Below are positions 52,258 to 61,636 of a DNA stretch of 64,000 bases, one piece after another (the stretch's first letter is position 1; each line of letters begins with the position of its first letter). The DNA comes from Aquiflexum sp041751335 (GTDB lineage Bacteria; Bacteroidota; Bacteroidia; Cytophagales; Cyclobacteriaceae), in NCBI RefSeq assembly GCF_041751335.1, contig NZ_JBGSXS010000148.1:1-64000 (forward strand), in the 5' to 3' direction. The notes under the pieces are model-generated. The model did no database searches, was not told the DNA's origin, and saw only the letters and a list, made by a program, of their open reading frames with translations. The position numbers and the translations under genes were made by a program.

Positions 52258-53520
52258 ATGAAAAAAATACTACTATCTACAATCATGGCTGGGTGTATTG
52301 CCTTAACGGTAAACGCCCAAAGCGACTACAACAAGTGGTCCCTAGAATTAAACGGAGGCTTAAATCATGCTCAGGCTCCACTAACACCTAACTACTACTC
52401 ACCCCTTGGGTTAGGTCATGTGGATTTTGGTGTACGTTACATGTTCAATGACAAGTTTGGAGCAAAACTTGACTATGGACTTGGATCATTCAATGAAAAA
52501 AGCGATACTCCTGAATTTTCTACCAACTATTATAGGTTGAATATTCAAGGTGTGGCCAATTTAGGAAGAATTATGAAATGGGAATCTTTCACAAGAACTT
52601 TCAACCTATTAGGTCACTTAGGAGCTGGTATTGGTCAAGTTAGACCAGATGCGAACCCCTTAGACGATAATGTTTATAACATTATGGGCGGTTTGACCGG
52701 TCAAATTAAGCTAGGCGAAAGAGTAGCTCTTACAGGAGATATTAGCACTATTGTGAACGGAAGACAAACTGTTTCTTTCGATGGCAATTCAAATATCGGT
52801 CCAACTGACCCTACTTTTCAAGGGCCTAAAGCAAATTGGTGGACAGGTACCATAGGATTGAATTTCTATCTTGGAAAAGCTTCCACTCATGCCGATTGGT
52901 ATGTTGAAGCTGATAAGTATGCTACAAAAGCAGAATTAGCTCAACAAATCGGTGAAATTAAAGATATGTTGAAAGATTCTGATGGAGATGGAATCCCTGA
53001 TTATTTGGACAAAGAGCCTAATACTCCTTCAGGAGCAAGAGTAGATAACATGGGCAGAACGCTCGATTCTGACGGTGACGGAATTCCTGATCATTTGGAT
53101 AAGTGTCCATTTGCTCCCGGACCAGCTTCAAACAATGGCTGTCCAATTGAAGAAGAAGTTAAAGAAGTAGACTACTTTAAGAAAGCCATTAACGAAGGCT
53201 ATGTAAATGTTTACTTCGCTTTTGATAGTGCTAAACCACTTGGATATTCAGCTTCTGCTACAAATTATGTTGCTAATTTCTTAAAAAGAAATCCTGGAGT
53301 TAAACTGGAAGTAAAAGGTTTCGCTGATGAAATAGGTCCTGAAGATTATAACATGAAATTATCAGAAAGAAGAGCCAAATCAGTTTATGATCTTTTGATC
53401 TCATCAGGTGTTGATGCATCCAGAATTACATATAAAGGATATGGTGAAGATACTAGTGTAGATAAGCGATCTGCAGATGCTAGACAATTAGCTAGAAGAG
53501 CAAGTTTTGAAGTTCAATAA
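52258..53520 (+). CDS. OmpA-family outer-membrane protein with thrombospondin type-3 repeats
   Basis: This 420-residue protein has a signal peptide (KKILLSTIMAGCIALTVNAQ) and an N-terminal eight-strand-type barrel (about 25-215). Two calcium-binding TSP3-like repeats follow (DSDGDGIPDYLDKEP and DSDGDGIPDHLDKCP, about 240-283). The C-terminal OmpA peptidoglycan-binding domain (about 315-420) contains VYFAFDSAKPL and the NMKLSERRAKSVYDLL helix with its meso-DAP-binding Arg. It anchors the outer membrane to the cell wall and is usually abundant. A strong terminator follows. Confidence 0.95.
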   Translation: MKKILLSTIMAGCIALTVNAQSDYNKWSLELNGGLNHAQAPLTPNYYSPLGLGHVDFGVRYMFNDKFGAKLDYGLGSFNEKSDTPEFSTNYYRLNIQGVANLGRIMKWESFTRTFNLLGHLGAGIGQVRPDANPLDDNVYNIMGGLTGQIKLGERVALTGDISTIVNGRQTVSFDGNSNIGPTDPTFQGPKANWWTGTIGLNFYLGKASTHADWYVEADKYATKAELAQQIGEIKDMLKDSDGDGIPDYLDKEPNTPSGARVDNMGRTLDSDGDGIPDHLDKCPFAPGPASNNGCPIEEEVKEVDYFKKAINEGYVNVYFAFDSAKPLGYSASATNYVANFLKRNPGVKLEVKGFADEIGPEDYNMKLSERRAKSVYDLLISSGVDASRITYKGYGEDTSVDKRSADARQLARRASFEVQ

Positions 53521-53540
53521 ACTTCTTTAAATATAATTAG

Positions 53541-53570
53541 AAGCCCGATCCAAAAGATCGGGCTTTTTTT
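53541..53570 (+). terminator. Strong intrinsic terminator after the OmpA gene
   Basis: AAGCCCGATC (53541-53550) and GATCGGGCTT (53556-53565) form a 10-bp GC-rich stem with a CAAAA loop, followed by T residues. Confidence 0.95.
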
Positions 53571-53648
53571 GTGTATTTGAATTAGGGAAGTTTAAGTTTA
53601 TGTTAAATTATCGATATTTGAATTTATGTTATTCACTGCATAATTGCC

Positions 53649-54302
53649 ATGTTTATACTTGATAAAACAAATACCATAGCCAATCAATATCTCTACCAAT
53701 TACGGGATAAAAACATACAAATTGACCGGCTTCGATTTAGAAAAAATCTTGAAAGGTTAGGGGAAATTATGGCATATGAAATTTCCAAGTCTCTTCAATT
53801 TACCACTAGGACGTTCGAAACTCCATTAGGAAATACAACGCTACCTCTGATCCGTGAGCAACCTATTCTAATTTCAGTGATGAGAGCGGCTATTCCTTTT
53901 TATCAAGGATTTTTAAATCTATTTGATGCTGCAGATAGTGGTTTCATAGGTGCATATCGAGTAACTGAACTACCAAATTCAAAAGAAGTGGAAATCAATT
54001 ATTTATATCAAGCAGCCCCTAATATTGAAGGAAAGGAGGTGATTATTGTCGACCCTATGCTGGCCACTGGAAAATCATTTATTAATACAATAGAAAACCT
54101 ACTTCAAACACATGGAAGTCCTTCCATGATCCATATTGCATCAGTTATAGCTGCTCCTGAAGGTATTGATTACTTAAAAAATCAATTGAGCATACCCTAT
54201 AAAATTTGGATTTGTTCGTTGGACGATAAGTTAAATGACAAATCTTACATTATACCTGGTTTAGGAGATGCAGGGGATTTATGTTTCGGCCAAAAACTAT
54301 AA
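53649..54302 (+). CDS. upp: Uracil phosphoribosyltransferase
   Basis: This 217-residue enzyme makes UMP from uracil and PRPP. The PRPP loop is EVIIVDPMLATGKSF (about 132-146), and the uracil-binding C-terminus is YIIPGLGDAGDLCFG (about 201-215). The N-terminal half is rather divergent but collinear with Bacteroidetes Upp. The Ca/Na antiporter gene starts 7 nt after the stop. Confidence 0.94.
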   Translation: MFILDKTNTIANQYLYQLRDKNIQIDRLRFRKNLERLGEIMAYEISKSLQFTTRTFETPLGNTTLPLIREQPILISVMRAAIPFYQGFLNLFDAADSGFIGAYRVTELPNSKEVEINYLYQAAPNIEGKEVIIVDPMLATGKSFINTIENLLQTHGSPSMIHIASVIAAPEGIDYLKNQLSIPYKIWICSLDDKLNDKSYIIPGLGDAGDLCFGQKL

Positions 54303-54309
54303 TTACACT

Positions 54310-55233
54310 ATGGATTATCTGTTTTTAGTAATTGGACTAATCATATTATTGGCAGGAGGAAAATTTTTAGTAGATGGGGCCTCAGGGTTAGCTTTAAAGT
54401 TTGGCCTCAGTCAAGGTCTCATAGGACTTACGATAGTGGCCTTTGGCACCTCAGCTCCAGAATTGCTTGTGAGTATCAATGCAGCCATCAAGGGGAATAG
54501 CGATATTGCAATGGGCAATGTCATTGGCTCCAATATTTCAAATATTTCACTTGTGCTGGGAATAAGCGCAATTATATTTCCAATTGCAATATTAAAATCA
54601 GTGATCAAGTTGGATTATCTAGCTGCTCTCCTGAGTTCACTCCTTTTTTACGTAATGGCACTAAATGGTTCCATTTCCCGATGGGAAGGATTAATACTTT
54701 TTATTTTACTTATACTAATCAATTTATATTTTTTCAGGAAGCTTTCAGGAAAAGACCAACTAGATTCAGAGGAAATCTCTGTGGAGTTAAATCCACTTTG
54801 GAAAACAATATTATTGCTTTTCGCAGGGATTTTGGGTTTATTTTTTGGCTCGGACATGTTAGTGGATAGTGCAGTAAATATTTCAAAAAACTTAGGAATC
54901 AGTGAAAGGGTTATTGGAGTAACGATAATCGCAATTGGAACAAGTCTTCCTGAACTGGTTACTTCTGTTATTGCTGCCCTTAATAAAAAAACTGATATAG
55001 CCATAGGAAATATCCTCGGAAGTAATATCATGAATGTATTGGCGATCATAGGTATTACAGCCTTGGTTAGTCCGATTCAGGTATCGGATATATTTCTAAA
55101 ACAAGATTTTATTTGGATGATAGGCTTTACATTAATTTTGTATCCTATTCTTCAATCCAAGTTGACAGTCTCCAAATTGGAAGGATTCATTTTATTAGCG
55201 TTGTATGGGCTTTATTTATATATGATAATATGA
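54310..55233 (+). CDS. Calcium/sodium antiporter, YrbG-like (CaCA superfamily)
   Basis: From the ATG at 54310 (MDYLFLVIGLIILLAGGKFLVDGASG) the protein has 307 residues and ten helices. It shows the two inverted alpha repeats of the CaCA family: GTSAPELLVSINAA with GNVIGSNISN (about 50-90) and GTSLPELVTSVIAAL with GNILGSNIMN (about 210-250). Both repeats keep the acidic cation-binding Glu. The stop overlaps the start of the next membrane-protein gene (ATGA). Confidence 0.93.
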   Translation: MDYLFLVIGLIILLAGGKFLVDGASGLALKFGLSQGLIGLTIVAFGTSAPELLVSINAAIKGNSDIAMGNVIGSNISNISLVLGISAIIFPIAILKSVIKLDYLAALLSSLLFYVMALNGSISRWEGLILFILLILINLYFFRKLSGKDQLDSEEISVELNPLWKTILLLFAGILGLFFGSDMLVDSAVNISKNLGISERVIGVTIIAIGTSLPELVTSVIAALNKKTDIAIGNILGSNIMNVLAIIGITALVSPIQVSDIFLKQDFIWMIGFTLILYPILQSKLTVSKLEGFILLALYGLYLYMII

Positions 55234-55688
55234 TCCCATATCTGATTAAATTTCTTTCCATATTTTTTGTATGTCTTTTTAAATTCATTGCAGGACCAAT
55301 ATTGGGTGCGGCTGCCGGATACAACCTTTTGGAAATAGTCACTGTAACTGTGGGTGGGATGATGACATCAGTCGTTTTCATGACCTATTTGGGAGATTGG
55401 TTCAAATCACACTGGAACCTAAGACTTACAAAAAACCGGAAAAAATTTACCCCAAAAACCAGACGCATTGTCAAGGTTTGGAAAAAATTCGGCCCAATTG
55501 GAATCGCTGTATTGACCCCCGTTTTTCTTACCCCTATAGGTGGAACTATAATTTTGAATGCTTTTAATGTGGATAAGAAAAAAATATTTTTTTATATGTT
55601 GGCCAGTGCACTATCTTGGGCTTTGATTTTTGGTTATTCAATCCATTGGTTATTGAATATACCATTTTTCGACAATCTACTCCGCTAA
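55230..55688 (+). CDS. Small polytopic membrane protein
   Basis: From the ATG at 55230 (overlapping the antiporter stop) the product is 152 residues with three or four helices and a central basic loop (LTKNRKKFTPKTRRIVKVWKKFGP). The pattern GPIGIAVLTPVFLTPIGGTIIL recalls small multidrug-export/DedA-like proteins, but the family is not certain. The 3' end overlaps the convergent sdaA gene by 12 nt. Confidence 0.75.
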   Translation: MIPYLIKFLSIFFVCLFKFIAGPILGAAAGYNLLEIVTVTVGGMMTSVVFMTYLGDWFKSHWNLRLTKNRKKFTPKTRRIVKVWKKFGPIGIAVLTPVFLTPIGGTIILNAFNVDKKKIFFYMLASALSWALIFGYSIHWLLNIPFFDNLLR

Positions 55689-56585
55689 ATCTTCGTCGGG
55701 AAGAATCTCAATATCCTGAATCAATACCCGCTTAGATATTTCCTGACCTGTCAAGGTTGCGGCTAGTCCTCCCATTGCTGTTTCCTTATACCTGCTTTCC
55801 ATACTGGATCCAATCTCACCCATTGCATCAATACATTCATCAACAGGAATTACTGAGTTGACTCCGGCCAAAGCAATTTGGGCAGAGCTATTGGCAATTG
55901 CGACTGCACTTGCATTTCTGACTACACATGGAATTTCGACCAATCCGGCAACAGGATCACATACTAGGCCTAACATACATTGGATAGTGATGGCTACAGC
56001 GCTGAATACTTGGTCAACCGAACCCCCAAGACAATATACAATAGCCCCGGAGGCCATTGCAGCGGCAGAACCTGTCTCTGCCTGACATCCGCCTACAGCC
56101 CCAGCGAGACTGGCTTTTTGCTCTATGATTAAGGCTATTCCAGCTCCAATAAGAAGACCCTCAAGGATCTTTCTATCATCCAAAGAATGGATTTCCTGTA
56201 AAGTATATAATACTCCCGGCAAAATTCCCGAAGCTCCTGCTGTAGGTGCTGCCACCACTCTACCCATACAAGAATTCACCTCTTTTGCTGCCAAAGCACG
56301 TGATATTAGTTTTTGAAATTCTATGGAAAGAACAGCAACGGGATAGTTATAAACTTTTTTCGCACCATTATTGATCATTCCTGACCTTGAAGTCATTTCT
56401 TCCGACAAACCTGTCTCAACTGCTTCCTTCATTACCTCAAATGCCTTTGAAAGACCTCGCCAAATTTCATCTTCAGTTACACCTTTCTGAGAAACCTCAT
56501 ATTGTAACACAGATTCGAAAAGATTCAGATGATTGGATTCGCAATATTCCTTCCATCCTTTAAAACTTTCAAAAAGAAAACTCAT
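55677..56585 (-). CDS. sdaAA: L-serine dehydratase, iron-sulfur-dependent, alpha subunit
   Basis: This 302-residue subunit deaminates serine to pyruvate using a 4Fe-4S cluster. Cluster and active-site patches are visible: SCMGRVVAAPTAGASGILPG (about 105-124), AVGGCQAETGSAAAMASG (about 163-180) and LVCDPVAGLVEIPCVVRNA (about 208-226). The beta chain (SdaAB) is not fused and is not in this window. It is convergent with the membrane-protein gene at 55230, with a 12-nt overlap. Confidence 0.93.
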   Translation of the reverse strand: MSFLFESFKGWKEYCESNHLNLFESVLQYEVSQKGVTEDEIWRGLSKAFEVMKEAVETGLSEEMTSRSGMINNGAKKVYNYPVAVLSIEFQKLISRALAAKEVNSCMGRVVAAPTAGASGILPGVLYTLQEIHSLDDRKILEGLLIGAGIALIIEQKASLAGAVGGCQAETGSAAAMASGAIVYCLGGSVDQVFSAVAITIQCMLGLVCDPVAGLVEIPCVVRNASAVAIANSSAQIALAGVNSVIPVDECIDAMGEIGSSMESRYKETAMGGLAATLTGQEISKRVLIQDIEILPDEDLAE

Positions 56586-56637
56586 AATTATTTGGGTTTA
56601 AATAGAGAACAAATTTGGACATTCTACATCATAAAAA

Positions 56638-56670
56638 AAAGGCCTCCAATTTCAAGAATTAAAGGCCTTT
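56638..56670 (-). terminator. Intrinsic terminator of the FKBP-lipoprotein transcript
   Basis: On the minus strand AAAGGCCT pairs with AGGCCTTT (56663-56670 and 56638-56645) and is followed by a run of about eight U residues. It lies between the FKBP gene and sdaA. Confidence 0.85.
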
Positions 56671-56685
56671 CAAATATAAATTCAA

Positions 56686-57645
56686 TTATCTTACTTCTAC
56701 TATCTTTACCTTAAACCGAATCGGCTCTTTAGGCCTAGCTATTTGATTAATGAAGCCTTTTTCAAAAAGATCTTTCCTGATTATGAATGGGAAAACTTGT
56801 GTGGAATTTGTAAAACCTAAATCGGAAGGTATGAGCATTTCCAATTCCATATCTTTTTTGACCCCTTTCAAACCCAAATTCAAAAATTTTAAGTTTCCTT
56901 CATTACCTATTGTTGCCTGTACAATGTCATTTGTTGAATTTTCAGCTATAGCGTTAGCTTTATCTAGCTGAAATAACTGGAAAGAAAAACGGACAATGTC
57001 ATTATTGGCAGAAACCTTTGAATCTTCTTCACCTTCCTGAAGTACTCGCACATACATACCATCTACAGTTTTTTCAAATCCCACTAACTCATTCTCTAAA
57101 ATATAAGCCTCAATTAATTCCTCCTCCATAGCCTTGAGTTCGGCTTCAGAATATGTATCCACAAATTTCATTTTGATCACTAAATTGGAATTAGGCTGAA
57201 TCAATTGCTGGTAACTGTAGGTTTGATAGCCTAAATAGGAAGGGACATACAGCATTAATGTTTCACCTGTTTTAGACAGTCCAGATGCAAAATTCATTGC
57301 CCTAGGAACTAATCCGCTATCATTGTGCACATATAATCTTGGCCTAACTGTTTGATCCATATAACTTTCAATCAATTGGTCATCAGTGGTTCTGATTTCA
57401 TAGTAAACTCCAACTACTTCATTATTGACAATTTGATTACCTGTGGCATTGACCACTTCTTTACTGTAGAAGTAACCAACCGGACTTTCAATGGCATCGA
57501 TAGCATTTCGGGAAAGATATTCTTTTAAAAGCCTGTCATCTTTATCCATAGACTTTTGAAGATCAGACTCCACTTCAGGAAAACAGGATGTCAACCCATA
57601 CATTACTATTCCAATTATTATCGGAACAACTTTTCTTTTTGTCAT
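56686..57645 (-). CDS. FKBP-type peptidyl-prolyl isomerase-like lipoprotein
   Basis: This 319-residue lipoprotein has lipobox YGLTSC21. Two FKBP-like domains can be traced, about 55-170 (VGVYYEIRTTDDQLIES through ASGLSKTGETLMLYVPSYLGY) and about 185-319 (VGFEKTVDGMYVRVL through EMLIPSDLGF). The LPSxLGYG-type loop is only partly conserved, so isomerase activity may be weak or lost. It lies 2 nt after the anti-sigma/barrel gene and is last in the sigma-factor operon. Confidence 0.82.
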   Translation of the reverse strand: MTKRKVVPIIIGIVMYGLTSCFPEVESDLQKSMDKDDRLLKEYLSRNAIDAIESPVGYFYSKEVVNATGNQIVNNEVVGVYYEIRTTDDQLIESYMDQTVRPRLYVHNDSGLVPRAMNFASGLSKTGETLMLYVPSYLGYQTYSYQQLIQPNSNLVIKMKFVDTYSEAELKAMEEELIEAYILENELVGFEKTVDGMYVRVLQEGEEDSKVSANNDIVRFSFQLFQLDKANAIAENSTNDIVQATIGNEGNLKFLNLGLKGVKKDMELEMLIPSDLGFTNSTQVFPFIIRKDLFEKGFINQIARPKEPIRFKVKIVEVR

Positions 57646-57647
57646 TA

Positions 57648-59018
57648 TTATTCTTTTTTATTTTTTAATTGGAAATTCATTCTAAGATTAATTCCGCCTA
57701 TGGAGAACTGTTGATTGTTGAATGTTTGGTCACCCAAAGAAAATTTATAAAATGGTTCGATCGAAAGAAAAGTCCCATTTTTTAAATTCTGCTCATAACC
57801 AAATCCAAAATTAAGCATTTGACCAGAATCAACATTTCCGGACCCAGAATTTGGGCTTTCTGTCTGGGAATAGGTTTGAATTGCAGGTTGCAAACCTACA
57901 AAATTTCCTTGATTCAGATTTGCTGTGCTGAAGGTGGTAGTATTCTGCTGGTTTAAATACATCATATTGGAAAAGCCCGATATCAAATAAACATCGGAAT
58001 TTTTATTCTCCAAGACTTTGTATTTGAGATTGATAGGGATTTCCAGTTGCCCAAAACTTAATTCCGTAGATGCATTAATGAAATTCCCTGAAAATGCAGC
58101 TCTCGCTGCCTCGGATAGTGCAGCTGATGACTGTGTGTTTGTAAATACAGCATCTGATGTCCTCAATGAATTTCTACTTGAAGTAGTGGGGGTAATCTGT
58201 TGCCTTGCATACGCCAATCCGACATCAAGTTTCAATCTTTTGGAAAAAGAAAATTCAGACATCATTCCTGCCCCTAAACTTAGGGTTTGGGTAGTATTGG
58301 AAATAGTTTGAGGGGCTACCAAAACACCTAGTTTGACAGGATCGTTCTTTTTTTCAATCATTGCCACCATCTGTTTTTCCTGAACCCCAAGGTCTTCACC
58401 TAACCAATTTTTAATATAATCAAGTGATTTTTGTTCAGTTTCAGAATCATCCTTAAAACTCAACGCTCTGGATGCATCAATAAAAGGTTCATTTGCATCA
58501 AACCCTTTGTCGGTTTTATTTATGGATTCTTTATTATCAGCTAAAATTGATTTAGATTTTAAAGATTCCTTACCAATAATTTTACCCAAATGAGGAGCGT
58601 CTTTATCGGCACCTGCTTTTTGAAACTCAACAGTGGTCCGCCTCAGATTTTCTTGTTCACCTCTGTTTGACTCGTTTTCTAACTTATTTCCAAAGCCCCT
58701 TTTCGGATCCTCTTTTTGATCTTGTGTAGAAAATTGTTCATCAATAATAGTTTGTTCTTTAGATGTCAGCAATTCAGGAGAATCTTCATTTTGGTTGGTT
58801 TTTGTGATCTGAAATTGGTTGAAAAGTAAAACTCCTAATACCAAACTGGCAGCAAAACTCATCCACCAAAAGGCACCGATCCTTTTGAAACCTTTATTTT
58901 TTTGTCCAAGATAAAGTTTCTTAAACTTTTCAAGTTCCTGAGGATCCAATGGTTCCTCATGCTGTTGAAAGGAGACTTTTATCTTATCAACAAGTCTTTT
59001 ATCGAATTGCTCCTTCAT
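57648..59018 (-). CDS. Single-span membrane protein with C-terminal beta-barrel-like domain (putative anti-sigma partner)
   Basis: This 456-residue protein has a cytoplasmic N-terminus of about 48 residues (MKEQFDKRLVDKIKVSFQQHEEP). One transmembrane helix (AFWWMSFAASLVLGVLLFNQF, about 49-68, basic on the inside) follows, then a charged low-complexity linker (70-215). The last 230 residues are rich in alternating strands with barrel-like features (FEQNLKNGTFLSIEPFYKFSLG) ending SIGGINLRMNFQLKNKKE. The gene overlaps the ECF sigma gene by 20 nt, the usual position of an anti-sigma factor. The combination of inner-membrane span and outer-membrane-barrel-like domain is unusual. Confidence 0.78.
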   Translation of the reverse strand: MKEQFDKRLVDKIKVSFQQHEEPLDPQELEKFKKLYLGQKNKGFKRIGAFWWMSFAASLVLGVLLFNQFQITKTNQNEDSPELLTSKEQTIIDEQFSTQDQKEDPKRGFGNKLENESNRGEQENLRRTTVEFQKAGADKDAPHLGKIIGKESLKSKSILADNKESINKTDKGFDANEPFIDASRALSFKDDSETEQKSLDYIKNWLGEDLGVQEKQMVAMIEKKNDPVKLGVLVAPQTISNTTQTLSLGAGMMSEFSFSKRLKLDVGLAYARQQITPTTSSRNSLRTSDAVFTNTQSSAALSEAARAAFSGNFINASTELSFGQLEIPINLKYKVLENKNSDVYLISGFSNMMYLNQQNTTTFSTANLNQGNFVGLQPAIQTYSQTESPNSGSGNVDSGQMLNFGFGYEQNLKNGTFLSIEPFYKFSLGDQTFNNQQFSIGGINLRMNFQLKNKKE

Positions 59019-59547
59019 TTTTTATTTCATTTAAATCCTGCACTTTTTCACGCAACTGTTTTTTTGCCCTTGCCAAGTAGGTTCTTGATGTACTGGAAGG
59101 GATGCCAAGTTCATCACCAATTTCATTATGGGAATACCCCTCTATTTCGTACATATTGAATACAATCCTCAATACTTCAGGTAAATCCCTCAGAATTCCA
59201 AGAATGTCCTGAGTAGATAAGCTATCAATGATATCGGGGTCGGATACTTCAGCATCAGCTTTTTCGATATTCATTACCGCAAAATATTTTACATTTCTCC
59301 TATAGTAATCTATCGAGGTATTGATGAGGATTCTTCTAAACCAACCTTTAAATGAATTTTCAGGGCTATACTGAGGCAACTTTTCAAATGCCTTCATAAA
59401 GCTGTCATTTACAATCTCACATGCTTCCTCTCTGGAATTAGAATACCTCAAAGCAATACTCATAGCATACCCATAGAAGTGCTTATAAAGCATTTCTATG
59501 GATTTGGAGTCTCCATCTTTTGCTTTTTGGATCAGGTGTTTTTCCAA
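58999..59547 (-). CDS. ECF-type RNA polymerase sigma factor
   Basis: This 182-residue sigma-70 family protein has region 2 (LYKHFYGYAMSIALRYSNSREEACEIVNDSFMKAF-type core with FKGWFRRILINTSIDYYRR) and region 4 (LPEVLRIVFNMYEIEGYSHNEIGDELGIPSSTSRTYLARAKKQLR, a helix-turn-helix). It has no region 1 or 3. The start codon is TTG at 59547 (MEKHLIQKAKDGD). It overlaps the downstream putative anti-sigma/barrel gene by 20 nt. Confidence 0.92.
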   Translation of the reverse strand: MEKHLIQKAKDGDSKSIEMLYKHFYGYAMSIALRYSNSREEACEIVNDSFMKAFEKLPQYSPENSFKGWFRRILINTSIDYYRRNVKYFAVMNIEKADAEVSDPDIIDSLSTQDILGILRDLPEVLRIVFNMYEIEGYSHNEIGDELGIPSSTSRTYLARAKKQLREKVQDLNEIKNEGAIR

Positions 59548-59776
59548 AGATATAGGTTGGTTTTCAGGCCCTTTGATACTAGACGCAATTCATTGCTAAA
59601 ACGCTACAAGATTTTGAAAAAAATATCATTCCACATTTTTTGTTAATTTTAACCCATATTACATATCCTTTAAGGAATATATTGAAGCAACTTTTTTAAG
59701 TTAGTATAAACCCTTATTTTTATTTTTGGTTAAGTAACATAGATACAAATTTACCGTTAAATTCATCACCATAAAT

Positions 59777-60508
59777 ATGATGAAAGCAATAAAATACATT
59801 CTACCCTTTCTTTTTCTAAGTCTTTATTTTTCAGCCAATGCCCAAAGGGAAGACGCAGGAGATTACGAATATGAAAGCGAAGTCCTTTTTGGAGTGAATA
59901 AAAATACCAATGGTGGATTGATTGGTGGATTTGCTTTGAAAATGGGTTTCAGGATTGACGAAACAAATTTTCAGTTTTTTGGACTTGATATGGTCAATGT
60001 TAAAGATCCCAAAGAGGTTCGTTACAATACTGTTTTAGGAAACTCATACATCTTTGGAAAATCAAACTATCTGTATTCTATAAGACCATATTATGGAAGA
60101 GAGTTGATTGTATTCAAGAAGGCTCCACAACAAGGGGTTCAGGTCTCAGTCTTAGGTGCAATAGGTCCCAGCATAGGTATTATTGCCCCCTATGTTATAG
60201 AATATGCTGTCAACAGATTAGAGACTGTAAGAGAGCAATTCAATCCGGCAGTACATCAAAGCCGTTTCAATATTATAGGACCAGGTAGGATATTTGAAGG
60301 TCTCGGTCAATCAGACATTGCATTTGGAGCGAATGCAAAAGCAGCAGTCAATTTTGAATTCGGGGTCTTCAAGTCAAATGTAACCGGCTTGGAACTAGGT
60401 TACCAATTAGAAGGTTTTACCAAAGAAATCCCCTTGATACCCACCGTTGAAAGTCGGCAAATATTCCAATCTGTTTATTTCACTTTCTTTTATGGATTTA
60501 GGAAATAA
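59777..60508 (+). CDS. Exported outer-membrane-type protein, unknown
   Basis: This 243-residue protein has a signal peptide (KAIKYILPFLFLSLYFSANAQ) and a beta-strand-rich body with repeated glycine/aromatic alternation (GGLIGGFALKMGFRIDETNFQFFGLDM). It ends SVYFTFFYGFRK, close to an outer-membrane terminal pattern. No family is recognised. It lies divergent from the ECF sigma operon, so co-regulation by that sigma factor is possible but unsupported. Confidence 0.75.
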   Translation: MMKAIKYILPFLFLSLYFSANAQREDAGDYEYESEVLFGVNKNTNGGLIGGFALKMGFRIDETNFQFFGLDMVNVKDPKEVRYNTVLGNSYIFGKSNYLYSIRPYYGRELIVFKKAPQQGVQVSVLGAIGPSIGIIAPYVIEYAVNRLETVREQFNPAVHQSRFNIIGPGRIFEGLGQSDIAFGANAKAAVNFEFGVFKSNVTGLELGYQLEGFTKEIPLIPTVESRQIFQSVYFTFFYGFRK

Positions 60509-60674
60509 TAAATCCGAAGATTTTAGTGGCACATTGAAAATATTTCTACCTCTTCATACTTTCCAATGACAAGTACCTAGTAGATTTATCATTATAAATC
60601 CTAAAATTGATAGAGATATTACCAAAAAAGCGCTATAAATTTTGTTTATATAATCAATCTTGACAAAGTAGGGT

Positions 60675-60682
60675 TAATTTTG
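60675..60682 (+). promoter_or_regulatory. Candidate -7 box for lipA
   Basis: TAATTTTG matches TAnnTTTG and lies 21 nt before the lipA ATG. No good -33 TTTG sits at the expected distance. Confidence 0.4.
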
Positions 60683-60703
60683 GACTTCCATAAAAAATAG
60701 AAA

Positions 60704-61582
60704 ATGATCGAACTTCCAGTAATCTCCGAAGAAGCAACCAAACGAAAAAAACCGGATTGGTTGAGAGTTAAATTGCCTATTGGAAAAGAATACGCCAAAG
60801 TTAGAAAATTGGTAGATGAACATAAATTGCATACTATCTGTGAAAGTGGCAATTGTCCCAATATGGGTGAATGCTGGGGTGCAGGCACCGCAACTTTTAT
60901 GATTTTGGGTAATGTCTGTACGAGATCCTGTTCTTTCTGTGCAGTGGCAACTGGAAGACCACCTGAATATGATACAGATGAACCAAGACGGGTAGCCGAA
61001 GCTATTCAATTAATGGGCGTTAAGCATGCCGTTATCACTTCTGTCAATAGAGACGAACTTAAAGATAAAGGTGCTGAAATTTGGTATCAGACAGTAATTG
61101 AGACAAAAAAGCTTTCTCCACAAACGACGATTGAAACTTTAATTCCTGATGTCAAATCCAACTGGGATGCCCTTTACAAGATGATCAGTGGCGGTCAAGA
61201 AGTTGTGTCACATAATGTGGAAACAGTTGAGAGTCTTTACCGACGCGTCAGACCTCAAGCAAAATATACTCGATCTCTTGAGCAGATCAAACTTACCAAG
61301 GAATATGGTAAGAGAACCAAAACGGGAATCATGTTAGGTTTGGGAGAAAAAAAAGATGAAGTATTGAAGGCAATGGATGATCTTGTAATTCATGGCTGTG
61401 ATATCCTTACTTTAGGACAATACCTTCAACCAACCAAAATGCATATTGAGGTTGCAGAATTTATCCATCCTGATTTATTTGCTGAATACAGAGAAGAGGG
61501 ATTGAAACGAGGAATAAAATATGTAGAATCAGGTCCTTTGGTCAGGTCCTCATACCATGCAGAGAGGCATGTTAATGTATAA
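60704..61582 (+). CDS. lipA: Lipoyl synthase
   Basis: This 292-residue radical-SAM enzyme inserts two sulfurs into octanoylated proteins to make lipoyl cofactor. The auxiliary cluster cysteines are C46, C51 and C57 (CESGNCPNMGECW). The radical-SAM cluster is C72, C76 and C79 (CTRSCSFCAV). The C-terminal serine ligand of the auxiliary cluster is in GPLVRSSYHAE. Length is normal. A terminator follows. lipB is not in the window. Confidence 0.97.
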   Translation: MIELPVISEEATKRKKPDWLRVKLPIGKEYAKVRKLVDEHKLHTICESGNCPNMGECWGAGTATFMILGNVCTRSCSFCAVATGRPPEYDTDEPRRVAEAIQLMGVKHAVITSVNRDELKDKGAEIWYQTVIETKKLSPQTTIETLIPDVKSNWDALYKMISGGQEVVSHNVETVESLYRRVRPQAKYTRSLEQIKLTKEYGKRTKTGIMLGLGEKKDEVLKAMDDLVIHGCDILTLGQYLQPTKMHIEVAEFIHPDLFAEYREEGLKRGIKYVESGPLVRSSYHAERHVNV

Positions 61583-61588
61583 AAATAT

Positions 61589-61621
61589 AGAGGATAGGTA
61601 GAAACCCATCCTCTTTTTTTT
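61589..61621 (+). terminator. Intrinsic terminator after lipA
   Basis: GAGGAT (61590-61595) pairs with ATCCTC (61608-61613); GGT/ACC extends the stem past one mismatch. A run of eight T residues follows. Confidence 0.88.
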
Positions 61622-61636
61622 GAACAGACTTAAAAC

